A stretch of DNA of 38,416 nt from Parcubacteria group bacterium (GTDB taxonomy: Bacteria; Patescibacteriota; Minisyncoccia; Portnoybacterales; UBA2143): NCBI GenBank assembly GCA_013203625.1, contig JABMPX010000003.1:1-38416 (forward strand), in the 5' to 3' direction. Numbering within the stretch: position 1 is the first letter of the stretch; the number at the start of each line of letters is the position of its first letter. Shown here piece after piece: positions 23,228 to 34,384 of the stretch. The notes below the pieces were generated by a model. It was not told the DNA's origin, searched no databases, and saw nothing but the letters and a program-made list of their open reading frames with translations. Both the position numbers and the translations under genes were made by a program.

Positions 23228-24205
23228 ATGAAAAAATATTACATTATTACTTATGGATGCCAAATGAATGAAAGCGATTCCGAAAAAATCGCTTTTCAAT
23301 TAGAAAAAGAAGGATATAAGCCGGCTAAAGCAATGGAACAGGCAGATTTAGCTATAATTAATGTTTGCTCTGTAAGACAATCAGCAATTAATCGAGTGCA
23401 TAGCAAAATTAAACAACTAAAAAGTCTAAAATTAAAAATTATTCTAACTGGATGCATCTTAGAAAAAGACAAGAAGAAATTTAAAGATCAAGTTGACCAA
23501 ATATGGCCAATTATTGATTTTAAAGCCAAGTCAAAATATAAGCCAGACAAAAAAGCGCTTGTCCCAATTATGACCGGTTGTAATAATTTTTGCGCTTATT
23601 GCGCAGTTCCCTATACACGAAACAGGGAAAAGTCCAGACCAGTTGATGAAATTATTAAAGAAGTCGAAGCTTTAGTTAAAAAAGGATATAAAGAAATAAT
23701 TTTGCTTGGTCAAAATGTAAACAGCTACCAAAATTTTCCCGCACTTCTCCAATCTCTCAACAACATTCCTGGCAAATTCCAAATTAAATTTCTTACCTCT
23801 CATCCTAAGGATATGTCTGACGAATTAATTAAAGTTATTGCCAAAAGCAAGAAAATTTCCAGAGAAATCCATTTGTCAGTTCAATCAGGCAATAATCAAA
23901 TTCTAAAAAAAATGAACCGTGGCTATACAATTCAGGATTACAAAAAATTAATAAGAAAAATTCGCAAAGTAATTCCAAAAGCAGAAATCTCTACTGATTT
24001 TATTGTTGGTTTCCCAAATGAAACTGAAAAGCAGTTTGAAGATACTGTCAAATTAATTAAAGAAATTGGCTTTAAACGGGCTTATGTATCTGCTTACTCG
24101 CCTCGAGCTAATACTGCTGCATTTAAATTAAAAGATAACGTACCATCTAATGAAAAGAAAAGAAGAAAGAGAATTATTTTAGATATGTTAAAGCATGCAC
24201 AATAA
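23228..24205 (+). CDS. miaB: tRNA-2-methylthio-N6-isopentenyladenosine synthase MiaB, lacking TRAM
   Basis: 325 aa from the chosen start; MiaB is normally about 440. Radical-SAM methylthiotransferase that adds the 2-methylthio group to i6A37 of tRNAs. Three N-terminal cluster cysteines are present (YGCQMN, NVCSVR, TGCI), and the radical-SAM CNNFCAYC follows. The N-terminal domain is about 25 residues short, and the protein stops at KRRKRIILDMLKHAQ, where the TRAM RNA-binding domain should begin. The track's earlier start (MINKSFPYLHY) lies upstream of the promoter -10 and inside the divergent gene; MKKYYIITYGCQMNES is the family's natural start. Overlaps miaA by 11 nt. Confidence 0.93.
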   Translation: MKKYYIITYGCQMNESDSEKIAFQLEKEGYKPAKAMEQADLAIINVCSVRQSAINRVHSKIKQLKSLKLKIILTGCILEKDKKKFKDQVDQIWPIIDFKAKSKYKPDKKALVPIMTGCNNFCAYCAVPYTRNREKSRPVDEIIKEVEALVKKGYKEIILLGQNVNSYQNFPALLQSLNNIPGKFQIKFLTSHPKDMSDELIKVIAKSKKISREIHLSVQSGNNQILKKMNRGYTIQDYKKLIRKIRKVIPKAEISTDFIVGFPNETEKQFEDTVKLIKEIGFKRAYVSAYSPRANTAAFKLKDNVPSNEKKRRKRIILDMLKHAQ

Positions 24206-25085
24206 ACTGATTGTAATTTTAGGCCCCACAGCTTCAGGAAAATCAGACCTGGCTATTAAGCTTGCCAAAAAATTCAGAGGAGAAATTATTTCTGCTGATT
24301 CTAGACAAATTTATCGAGGAATGGATATTGGCACTGCTAAAATAACTAAAAAGGGAATGGACAATATTCCACATTACTTAATAGATATTATTAAGCCGAA
24401 TCAAGAATTTACTTTGGCTGATTATAAAACAAAAGCAGTAAAAATTATTAAAAATATCCAAAAACAAGACAAACTCCCTTTTCTAGTTGGCGGAACTGGC
24501 TTATATGTCCAATCAATAGTTGATAATCTAAAAATCCCGAAAATCAAGCCTAATAAAAAGCTGCGAATTAAATTAGAAAAATTGTCTAATCAGAAACTAT
24601 TTAATAAATTAGAAAAATTAGACCCAGATGCCCTAAAAATTATTGATATTAATAATAAAAGACGGATGATTCGCGCTTTAGAAGTCTGTTTAATAACCAA
24701 AAAGCCTTTTTCCCAGCAGAGAAAAAAAGAACAGCCTATTTTTAGTATTTTGCAAATTGGATTAAAAATAGATAAAAAAGATCTTGAGCAAAAAATTAAC
24801 AAAAGAACTAACCAAATAATTAAAAATGGCTTAATTAAAGAAGTAAAAAACTTAATCAAAAAATACGGCATTAAGCCGTATTCATTAAGCGGCATTGGCT
24901 ATCAGGAAATTATCCAATATATCAAAAAAGAAATAACATTAGAACAGGCCAAAGAATTAATTAATATTCATACTAGACAATATGCCCGCCGCCAAATAAC
25001 CTGGTTTAAACGAGACAAAGAAATTAAATGGATTGGAAATTATTCTCAAGCAGAAAAATTAATCAAAAAATTTCTTTTCTTATAA
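24195..25085 (+). CDS. miaA: tRNA dimethylallyltransferase MiaA
   Basis: 296 aa. Transfers dimethylallyl to A37 of tRNAs reading UNN codons, giving the substrate of MiaB. P-loop GPTASGKS at residues 8-15, DSRQIYRGMDIGTAK, and GGTGLYVQSIVDN; C-terminal RQYARRQITWFKRD. Adjacent to miaB in one operon, so both modification steps are co-expressed. Its last 6 nt overlap the 3' end of the convergent gatB, leaving no terminator between them. Confidence 0.97.
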   Translation: MHNKLIVILGPTASGKSDLAIKLAKKFRGEIISADSRQIYRGMDIGTAKITKKGMDNIPHYLIDIIKPNQEFTLADYKTKAVKIIKNIQKQDKLPFLVGGTGLYVQSIVDNLKIPKIKPNKKLRIKLEKLSNQKLFNKLEKLDPDALKIIDINNKRRMIRALEVCLITKKPFSQQRKKEQPIFSILQIGLKIDKKDLEQKINKRTNQIIKNGLIKEVKNLIKKYGIKPYSLSGIGYQEIIQYIKKEITLEQAKELINIHTRQYARRQITWFKRDKEIKWIGNYSQAEKLIKKFLFL

Positions 25086-26603
25086 CTCTTTTAAGGCCTC
25101 TGTTAAAAGTTTCTTAACTATTTCTGGATTAGCCTGGCCTCTACTAGCAGCCATTACTTTGCCGACTAAAAACTGAAGAGCATTTTCCTTGCCTAATTGA
25201 TAATCTTTAGCTGGTTGAGGATTTTCCTGAATAACTTTTTTACTTATTTTAACTAAAACATCTTCATCATTCACTTGTTTTAATTCTTTGTCTTCAATAA
25301 TGTGAGAGGGGTCAGCGCCAGTAGCAAACATTTCTTTTAGAACAGTCTGAGCAGCTGAGCTGGAGATTTCTTTTTGTTGGATTAGAGTAATAAACTCTGC
25401 AAAATTTTCTGGACTGATTTTGCAATCTTCAATCCCAATCTTATTAACCAGCAAAAGCTTTTGAAGTTCAGTTAATAGATAATTAGCTGTTAATTTAATC
25501 ATTGGCTGTTTTTCATCAATTGATTTTATCTTTAACCAAGTTTTTAATTCAGAAACAACCTGTTCAAAATAATCAGCTAATTTTTCATTGATAATAAGAG
25601 TATTAATGTTAGCTGAAGGCAGTTGATATTCTTCAAAAAATCGAATTCGGCGTGATTGAGGCAATTCTGGTAATGCGTTTTTTATCTCTTCAATATTAAC
25701 TATTGAATGTTCAATGTCATGAGCGTTTTGTGTTTCATCTTGTTTTTTCCCATCTGCTTTAAGTGATTTTAAAGACAATGGAGGCAAGTCTGGTTCAGGA
25801 AAATAACGATAATCTTGAGATCCTTCTTTAATACGCTGAGAGAAAGTTCCTTGTTTGCTTTCGTCCCAGCCTCTAGTTTCTTGAATAATCTTTTCATCTG
25901 AATTTAATAAATCCGTTTGCCTTTTAATTTCATAATCAATAGAGCCCTGTACAGCACGGAAAGAATTAAGGTTTTTAATTTCTACTTTAGTCCCCAGTTC
26001 GCCCTTTTTTGTGCTTAGAGAAATATTCACTTCGCAGCGCATCTGCCCTTTTTCCATGTTGGCCTCAGAAACATCTAAATAACGCAGGATTAATTGAAAT
26101 TCTTCACAAAACTGTCTAGCTTCTATGCTAGTAGCGATGTCTGGCTCGGTAACTAATTCCATTAAAGGCCGTCCTGCCCGATTAAAATCAACCAATGAAT
26201 AATCAGCTCCATTTGAATGTACAAGTTTCCCAGTATCTTCTTCTAAATGAATTTCTCTAATTCTAATCTTCTTATCGTCAACTTCTAAAAAACCTTCGAC
26301 TGCAAGAGGGGAATAAAGCTGAGAAATTTGATAACCCTTAGGCAGATCAGGATAAAAATAGTTCTTTCGGTCAAATTTAGTTGTTTCTGGAATTTGGCAA
26401 TTTAGGGCAAGAGCGGTTTTAATAACTTTTCTTATTGCTTCTTGATTGATTACTGGAAGCGATCCAGGATATCCAAGACACACTGGACATATGTTTATGT
26501 TTGCCTTTCGTTCTCCAGGGTCATTAAGACAGCCACAAAACATTTTACTGGCTGTTTTTAATTCAGCATGAATTTCTAAACCAATTACTGGTTGATATTT
26601 CAT
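25080..26603 (-). CDS. gatB: Aspartyl/glutamyl-tRNA(Asn/Gln) amidotransferase subunit B
   Basis: 507 aa, full length. Kinase/tRNA-binding subunit of GatCAB, which converts mischarged Glu-tRNA(Gln) or Asp-tRNA(Asn). Starts YQPVIGLEIHAELKTASKMFC; YFYPDLPKGYQISQL and the zinc cysteines near residues 23-45; tail YqeY-like domain ending ASRGQANPEIVKKLLTEAL. gatA and gatC are not in the window. Its ATG overlaps the folD stop. The same window encodes a tRNA-Gln. Confidence 0.97.
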   Translation of the reverse strand: MKYQPVIGLEIHAELKTASKMFCGCLNDPGERKANINICPVCLGYPGSLPVINQEAIRKVIKTALALNCQIPETTKFDRKNYFYPDLPKGYQISQLYSPLAVEGFLEVDDKKIRIREIHLEEDTGKLVHSNGADYSLVDFNRAGRPLMELVTEPDIATSIEARQFCEEFQLILRYLDVSEANMEKGQMRCEVNISLSTKKGELGTKVEIKNLNSFRAVQGSIDYEIKRQTDLLNSDEKIIQETRGWDESKQGTFSQRIKEGSQDYRYFPEPDLPPLSLKSLKADGKKQDETQNAHDIEHSIVNIEEIKNALPELPQSRRIRFFEEYQLPSANINTLIINEKLADYFEQVVSELKTWLKIKSIDEKQPMIKLTANYLLTELQKLLLVNKIGIEDCKISPENFAEFITLIQQKEISSSAAQTVLKEMFATGADPSHIIEDKELKQVNDEDVLVKISKKVIQENPQPAKDYQLGKENALQFLVGKVMAASRGQANPEIVKKLLTEALKEL

Positions 26604-27391
26604 AAATTTAATCGAACTTGAGCTAAAACAACGTTTTTTAATAAAAAAGCTACTGTTATAGGACCCAAACCGCCTGGCACTGGTGTAATCCAGCTAGCTT
26701 TATCTTTAACGTTTTCGAAATCAAAATCTCCTTTTATTTTACCATTTATTTTACTAATTCCGCCATCAATTAAAACTGTTCCATGTTTTATCATATTGCC
26801 TTTAATAATGTTTGGCTGGCCTAGAACAGAGATAATAACATCAGCTTGTATTAAATCACCTACAAATTCATCGCAAAAATCAATTAAATATTCAGCTTTT
26901 ATTTCTTTTTGCAATGCTTTCCCAAAAATATCTGAATTAACTAATGCAATTATTTTCTTATTTTTTAATTGTTCTCCAGTCCCATCTAATGCTCTTAAAA
27001 TAGCTTTAATAAATGGTGATTTAAAATGGCTCCCTTCAACAAATCCATCCACATCTTTGTTTGGGCTGATAGCTTGAATTACTTTATCAGAAGAAATTCT
27101 TTTAGGCAAAGGCATTTGAACAATAATTCCATGTATTTTTTTGTCTTGGTCGCATGCTTCAACTGTTTTTATAATCTCTTCTTCTGATGTTTGTTCAGGA
27201 ATAGTTATTTTCCTAAACTCAATGCCAATTTCTTTAGCTATCCCCTCTTTTATATCAACATACATTTCTGATGCTGGATCATTGCCAACTAAAATAACAG
27301 CCAAACAGGGTTTGATATTCTTTTCTTTAATTTCCTGTTTTAATTCAGCCAAAATCTCATTAGCTATTTCTTTGCCATTAATAATTTTCAT
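26600..27391 (-). CDS. folD: FolD-family methylenetetrahydrofolate dehydrogenase/cyclohydrolase, divergent
   Basis: 263 aa, about 20 short. FolD oxidises 5,10-methylene-THF and hydrolyses methenyl-THF, taking one-carbon units from GlyA. Catalytic YVxxK (SEMYVDIKEG), IIVQMPLP and DVDGF are present, and so is the C-terminal TPVPGGLGPITVAFL. But the P-C-T-P-x-G segment is replaced by FKSPFIKAILRAL, and the NADP-loop G-x-S-x-x-V-G is IALVNSDIFGKAL, so cofactor binding may be altered. Between glyA and gatB with 4 nt overlaps on both sides, which supports the one-carbon role. Confidence 0.88.
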   Translation of the reverse strand: MKIINGKEIANEILAELKQEIKEKNIKPCLAVILVGNDPASEMYVDIKEGIAKEIGIEFRKITIPEQTSEEEIIKTVEACDQDKKIHGIIVQMPLPKRISSDKVIQAISPNKDVDGFVEGSHFKSPFIKAILRALDGTGEQLKNKKIIALVNSDIFGKALQKEIKAEYLIDFCDEFVGDLIQADVIISVLGQPNIIKGNMIKHGTVLIDGGISKINGKIKGDFDFENVKDKASWITPVPGGLGPITVAFLLKNVVLAQVRLNL

Positions 27392-28629
27392 AAAACTGGG
27401 AATTTTTTCGATAATTTAATAACTTCTTTTTTAATTTCTTGCTTTATTTCTTGATTATCAACATTCTGAATAATTTTAATAATCCAAGAACCAATTTGTT
27501 CCATTTCTTTTTCTTTCAGCCCCTTTGTTGTCACTGCTGGCGTGCCAATTCTAATGCCAGATGTTTCCCATTTAGAACGCTCATCATAAGGAACCACATT
27601 ACGATTAACATAAATATTTGCTTGTTCAAGCGCATCCTGAACTTTTTTCCCAGAAAGACCAATCTCAGTTAAATTAATCAGAATTAAATGATTGTCCGTG
27701 CCTCCTCCAACTAAATTCAATCCTTCCCTTAAAAAACTCTTTGCTAAAACTTGCGCATTTTTAATTACTTGTTTTTGATATTGAACAAAACTTTTCTCTT
27801 GAGCTTCTTTTAAGGCAACTGCTTTGCCAGCAATCTCATTTTGCAAAGGTCCACCCTGCAATCCAGGGAAAACTGCTTTATCAATTTTTTCAGCTATCTC
27901 CTTGTCTTTTGAAAGAATTAAACCGCCACGAGCTCCTCTTAATGTTTTATGAACGCTCATAGTGACTACATCACAATAAGGAAAAGGATTAGGATGAAGT
28001 CCAGTTGCCACCAATCCGGCAATATGGGCAATATCGGCCATTAAATAAGCGCTGTTTTCTTTGGCGATTTGGCTAAATTTGGAAAAATCAATCTGGCGAG
28101 GATAACTAGAAGCGCCAGCAATAATCAATTTGGGCTTTTCTTTTTGAGTAATCTTTTTAATTTGTTCAAAATCTATCTGTTCTGTTTTTTTATCAACTCC
28201 GTAAAAAATAAAATTATATAAAGAACCAGAAAAATTTACTGAAGAACCATGGGATAAATGGCCCCCTTGGTCAATTCTCATTGCCAAAACTTTATCTTCT
28301 GGTTTAAGTAAAGCAAAATATACTGCTTGGTTGGCCTGGGAGCCAGAATGCGGCTGAACATTAGCATAGTTTGCTCCAAATAGCTTTTTAGCGCGCTTAA
28401 TAGCTATTTCTTCTATCTGGTCAATAAAGTCCTGTCCAGAATAATATCTTTTTCCAGGATAACCTTCTGCATAGCGGCTGCTTAAAATACTGCCAACTGC
28501 CTCGCGCACAGCCAAACTAGCATAATTATCAGCGGCAATCAAATCAAGCCCCTCTTGATGACGGACATGTTCCTGTTTAATTAAATTGCTGATTTTTGAA
28601 TCTGTTTTTGAAATTGAATTTTTAGACAT
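27388..28629 (-). CDS. glyA: Serine hydroxymethyltransferase
   Basis: 413 aa. PLP enzyme converting serine + THF to glycine + 5,10-methylene-THF, the substrate of FolD encoded next. PLP-lysine motif MSVHKTLRGARGGLIL; YAEGYPGKRYYSGQDFID and NVQPHSGSQANQAVYFAL near the N-terminus. First gene of glyA-folD-gatB. Promoter candidates end 6 or 8 nt before the ATG (TATTAT, or TGA-TATATT). Confidence 0.97.
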   Translation of the reverse strand: MSKNSISKTDSKISNLIKQEHVRHQEGLDLIAADNYASLAVREAVGSILSSRYAEGYPGKRYYSGQDFIDQIEEIAIKRAKKLFGANYANVQPHSGSQANQAVYFALLKPEDKVLAMRIDQGGHLSHGSSVNFSGSLYNFIFYGVDKKTEQIDFEQIKKITQKEKPKLIIAGASSYPRQIDFSKFSQIAKENSAYLMADIAHIAGLVATGLHPNPFPYCDVVTMSVHKTLRGARGGLILSKDKEIAEKIDKAVFPGLQGGPLQNEIAGKAVALKEAQEKSFVQYQKQVIKNAQVLAKSFLREGLNLVGGGTDNHLILINLTEIGLSGKKVQDALEQANIYVNRNVVPYDERSKWETSGIRIGTPAVTTKGLKEKEMEQIGSWIIKIIQNVDNQEIKQEIKKEVIKLSKKFPVL

Positions 28630-28635
28630 ATTCCT

Positions 28636-28646
28636 ATAATATATCA
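28636..28646 (-). promoter_or_regulatory. glyA-folD-gatB promoter (-10 region)
   Basis: TGATATATTAT: either an extended -10 TG-A-TATATT 8 nt from the ATG or TATTAT exactly 6 nt from it. The -35 is weak. The preceding terminator ends right upstream. Confidence 0.5.
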
Positions 28647-28654
28647 GTTTTTAG

Positions 28655-28697
28655 GAAAAATAAAGCCCTGCTGGATTTTGTCCAACAGGGCTTATTT
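28655..28697 (-). terminator. Strong intrinsic terminator after the 299-aa gene
   Basis: Minus strand AAGCCCTGTTGG-ACAAAAT-CCAGCAGGGCTT (12 bp, one G-U), followed by TATTTTT. It ends the secE-nusG-rplK-orphan transcript and insulates glyA. Confidence 0.9.
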
Positions 28698-28728
28698 TGA
28701 TTTATTATCCGTTTTGGCTTCCTTAGAC

Positions 28729-29619
28729 CTACAATTCTTTTCTTGCCATGTCATGCAAAGCCGCCAAACCAGCCAATAAGGTAATCTGTTGAGCTGGCGT
28801 ATCTACGTTATGGCAGGAAAATTCATATCCTTTTCCTTCTTCAGGCCCCATATGAACAGGATTAAGCCCGCAAGCGTTTCCAGGACAACTAACATTAAGC
28901 CAACCACTTTCATAATCAATCGAGGCTCGAAAATCATGTTTCTCATATTCGGTCAAACCAATCATCACTTGATAAGCAGATTGCATTGCTTCAATCATTT
29001 CTGGAATAATGGCTCTATTGGCAGCTGCCTTTTTCATAAGAGAGTCCATCCAATTACATAAAAGAATGCTATACATTCCGCCAAGCGACCCACCATGCCA
29101 ATCTCTTCCAGTTGTAACTCTCACTGTCAAAAACTGGAGAAAAGTAGATGAAGTCTCTATCTCAAGATGATAGGATAAGACAAAAAAGACATTGAAACTT
29201 GCTGAAATGGCATAAGCCGATTGATAATCATAAATACATTCTTTGCCCTTGCCATTACAATAAATACATTCGTTGTCTGAACGCTTATCCCAACCAGAAC
29301 CCTGACAATAACTGCATTTCTTGCCGGTTTCCTTTTTTACTTGTGGTATCGTTACAAGAAATTCAACGAATTCTTCGGTTTCCCCGCGACGAATAAAGGT
29401 CTTGTCAAAACCGAAATTTCCGTTAAAGTTGCCGATGAAATCCTTAAAGCCAAATTCCTCCTTGAATTGGTTAACTATTGGAGCATCATTAGAAACAATT
29501 TTGGTGTTTCTGACAAAATCCTTATGTACTCTCAAGACAAGTGCTGGCTCTTTCTTTTGCCAAGACAACTCATACCAACAAGGAATATTGTCCATAGTTA
29601 GTACTTTAAAATCTCTCAA
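28729..29619 (-). CDS. Unrecognised protein with partial DnaJ-like zinc motif
   Basis: 296 aa from the preferred TTG start. AAAGGAGGTGA sits 8 nt before that TTG; the track's GTG start lies inside this Shine-Dalgarno and is unlikely. About residue 95-130 has CSYCQGSGWDKRSDNECIYCNGKG, two CxxCxGxG-type repeats as in the DnaJ zinc centre (which has four), so probably one bound zinc. The rest (an N-terminal beta-rich part, a middle YQSAYAISASFNVFFVLSYHLEI, and SCPGNACGLNPVHMGPEEG near the end) matches nothing I know. No TM or signal peptide. Base composition is visibly less AT-rich than the neighbouring genes. It follows rplK and the 44-aa ORF and ends at a strong terminator. Confidence 0.8.
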   Translation of the reverse strand: MRDFKVLTMDNIPCWYELSWQKKEPALVLRVHKDFVRNTKIVSNDAPIVNQFKEEFGFKDFIGNFNGNFGFDKTFIRRGETEEFVEFLVTIPQVKKETGKKCSYCQGSGWDKRSDNECIYCNGKGKECIYDYQSAYAISASFNVFFVLSYHLEIETSSTFLQFLTVRVTTGRDWHGGSLGGMYSILLCNWMDSLMKKAAANRAIIPEMIEAMQSAYQVMIGLTEYEKHDFRASIDYESGWLNVSCPGNACGLNPVHMGPEEGKGYEFSCHNVDTPAQQITLLAGLAALHDMARKEL

Positions 29620-29663
29620 TTCAATCACCTCCTTTTGTTGTTAAAAAACTTTAAAAGACAGGA

Positions 29664-29798
29664 TTATTTCCTGCCCCTCCATTTAATTTGTTTATCTGGA
29701 ATACCGATTTTGCATTCCTTTCCGGCATTACTTTTAATTATTATCCATCGCAATCTATAAAACCAAGACCTTTTTATCTTTTGCTTTCTTTTTCCCAT
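29664..29798 (-). CDS. Small basic protein, 44 aa
   Basis: Too short for the track. ATG-TAA frame with AAAGGAG 7 nt upstream. Highly basic (MGKRKQKIKRSWFYRLRW at the start, KWRGRK at the end), with one Cys. It starts 23 nt after the rplK stop and ends 44 nt before the start of the 299-aa-track gene, all on one strand. It could bind RNA or the ribosome, judging by charge and position only; no family recognised. Confidence 0.65.
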   Translation of the reverse strand: MGKRKQKIKRSWFYRLRWIIIKSNAGKECKIGIPDKQIKWRGRK

Positions 29799-29821
29799 TT
29801 CATTCTCCTTTTCTGTTAAGG

Positions 29822-30244
29822 TTATTTCACCTCTATGCCCATACTACGAGCTGTGCCTTCAATAATTCTCTCTGCCTGTTTTAAATCATAAGCATTCAAA
29901 TCAGTCATTTTCTTTTCAGCAATCTGGCGTATTTGATCCTTAGTTATTTTCCCTACCTTATTTTTAAACGCTTCGCCAGAACCTTTTTCAATGCCAGCTG
30001 CTTTCTTTAATAAATCTGAAGCTGGCGGTGTTTTTAACTTAAAATCAAAACTCCGGTCTTCATAAACCGTAATTTCTACTGGGACAATATCACCAGACAT
30101 TTCTTTAGTTGCTTCGTTGAACTTAGCGCAAAAATCCTGAATACTTAAGCCGTGCTGGCCTAAAGCCGGTCCGATTGGCGGCGCAGGATTAGCTTGTCCA
30201 GCTGGTATTTGTAATTTAATAACTGTTTTAATTGGCTTTGCCAT
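29822..30244 (-). CDS. rplK: 50S ribosomal protein L11
   Basis: 140 aa, standard size. Forms the GTPase-associated centre stalk base with L10. N-terminal [25 protein letters not shown] and C-terminal RNA-binding [22 protein letters not shown]-type region with [11 protein letters not shown] at the end. Follows nusG by 12 nt. In most bacteria rplA (L1) follows; here two unrelated small genes do. Confidence 0.98.
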   Translation of the reverse strand: MAKPIKTVIKLQIPAGQANPAPPIGPALGQHGLSIQDFCAKFNEATKEMSGDIVPVEITVYEDRSFDFKLKTPPASDLLKKAAGIEKGSGEAFKNKVGKITKDQIRQIAEKKMTDLNAYDLKQAERIIEGTARSMGIEVK

Positions 30245-30256
30245 AAATTTATAAAT

Positions 30257-30799
30257 TTAGATTTTTTTCACCTGAAGAAAGTCTAATTCTACTGGCGTTT
30301 CCCGGCCAAACATTGAAACAAGAACTTTAATTTTACCGCGTTTTTCATCCACTTCGGAAATTTTGCCGTCATAGTCTTTAAATGGCCCATCAGTAATTTT
30401 AACCGCATCGCCAATAATTACATCAATCTTATACTTAGGCTCTTCTACTCCCATTCGTTTCTGCAAAGATTTGATTTCTGCTTCTGAGATGGGCGTAGGA
30501 ATTGTTCCGGCTCCAATAAAGCCAGTTACTCTTGGCGTATTTCTAACCACATACCAAGAATCATCAGTAACAATCATTTCAACTAAAACATAGCCAGGAT
30601 AAATCTTTTCTTCAACAACATGCCGTTTGCCTGATTTAATTTTTATCTTCTTCTCTGTAGGAATTAAAACATTAAAAATTTTATCTTCCATTCCCATTGA
30701 CTCAATTCTCTGTTTTAAATTCCTTGCTACAGCTTCTTCGTAATTAGAATATGTATGCAGAACATACCAATTTTTCCCCTGTTTTATTTGCTTAGGCAT
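30257..30799 (-). CDS. nusG: Transcription termination/antitermination protein NusG
   Basis: 180 aa. Binds RNA polymerase and couples it to the ribosome or Rho. NGN domain from KNWYVLHTYSNYEEAVARNLKQRIE to YPGYVLVEM and NTPRVTGFIGAG; KOW domain at about 125-155 (GDAVKITDGPFKDYDGKISEVD). Between secE and rplK as in most bacteria. Confidence 0.97.
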   Translation of the reverse strand: MPKQIKQGKNWYVLHTYSNYEEAVARNLKQRIESMGMEDKIFNVLIPTEKKIKIKSGKRHVVEEKIYPGYVLVEMIVTDDSWYVVRNTPRVTGFIGAGTIPTPISEAEIKSLQKRMGVEEPKYKIDVIIGDAVKITDGPFKDYDGKISEVDEKRGKIKVLVSMFGRETPVELDFLQVKKI

Positions 30800-30813
30800 A
30801 ATTATTCCATTAA

Positions 30814-31014
30814 TTAGATAACAAATTCATTTAACAACCAGCTAAATAGGAAATCAAGACCGCCTAAAAAGGCAGCAACAGCTAAAGTAGAACCAATAAC
30901 AACTAAAGTATGTTTAACTGTTTCTTTGCGCGTAAGCCAAGTTACCCGCTTTAATTCAATGCGGACTTCTTTTAAAAATGTTATTCCTTTTTGCGGCAGT
31001 TGGCTAATTCCCAT
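30814..31014 (-). CDS. secE: Preprotein translocase subunit SecE
   Basis: 66 aa, one-TM form. FLKEVRIELKRVTWLTRKETVKHT is the conserved amphipathic helix before the TM (LVVIGSTLAVAAFLGGLDFLFSWLL). It clamps SecY in the membrane. First gene of the secE-nusG-rplK unit, with a consensus promoter and a ~32 nt leader. Confidence 0.96.
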   Translation of the reverse strand: MGISQLPQKGITFLKEVRIELKRVTWLTRKETVKHTLVVIGSTLAVAAFLGGLDFLFSWLLNEFVI

Positions 31015-31020
31015 TGTATT

Positions 31021-31050
31021 TAAAAAACCCCTAGGGGTATTTATATATCC
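31021..31050 (-). promoter_or_regulatory. secE leader with overlapping short hairpins
   Basis: The leader runs GGGGATATATAAATACCCC, then TAGGGG, then TTTTTT. The middle CCCC can pair with the GGGG before it or with the GGGG after it (ACCCCTAGGGGT, a perfect 12 bp palindrome followed by a T-run). Stems are only 4-6 bp, so this is suggestive only. Confidence 0.3.
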
Positions 31051-31052
31051 CC

Positions 31053-31081
31053 ATATTATGTCCTAACCAAAATTATGTCAA
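31053..31081 (-). promoter_or_regulatory. secE-nusG-rplK promoter
   Basis: TTGACA (31076-31081), 17 bp, TAATAT (31053-31058). Consensus -35 and near-consensus -10, starting 8 nt after the gyrB stop. Confidence 0.8.
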
Positions 31082-31089
31082 GATGTCTA

Positions 31090-34335
<3,246 letters not shown>

Positions 34336-34346
34336 TTATTTTCTTA

Positions 34347-34384
34347 CTCCGACGCTTTGGTCGGAGTCCGACTTAACGTCGGAC
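34347..34384. repeat. Tandem hairpins between pheT and gyrB
   Basis: Two 7 bp hairpins side by side: GTCCGAC-TTAAC-GTCGGAC (34366-34384), which includes the pheT stop codon, and CTCCGAC-GCTTTG-GTCGGAG (34347-34366). Arms are related, so strands could re-pair between hairpins. No T-run follows, so it is probably an RNA processing or stability element or a mobile palindrome rather than a terminator. Confidence 0.6.

Noticed and set aside
25060-25110. Terminator between convergent miaA and gatB
   Set aside because: The genes overlap by 6 nt and no stable hairpin with a T-run is visible at the junction.
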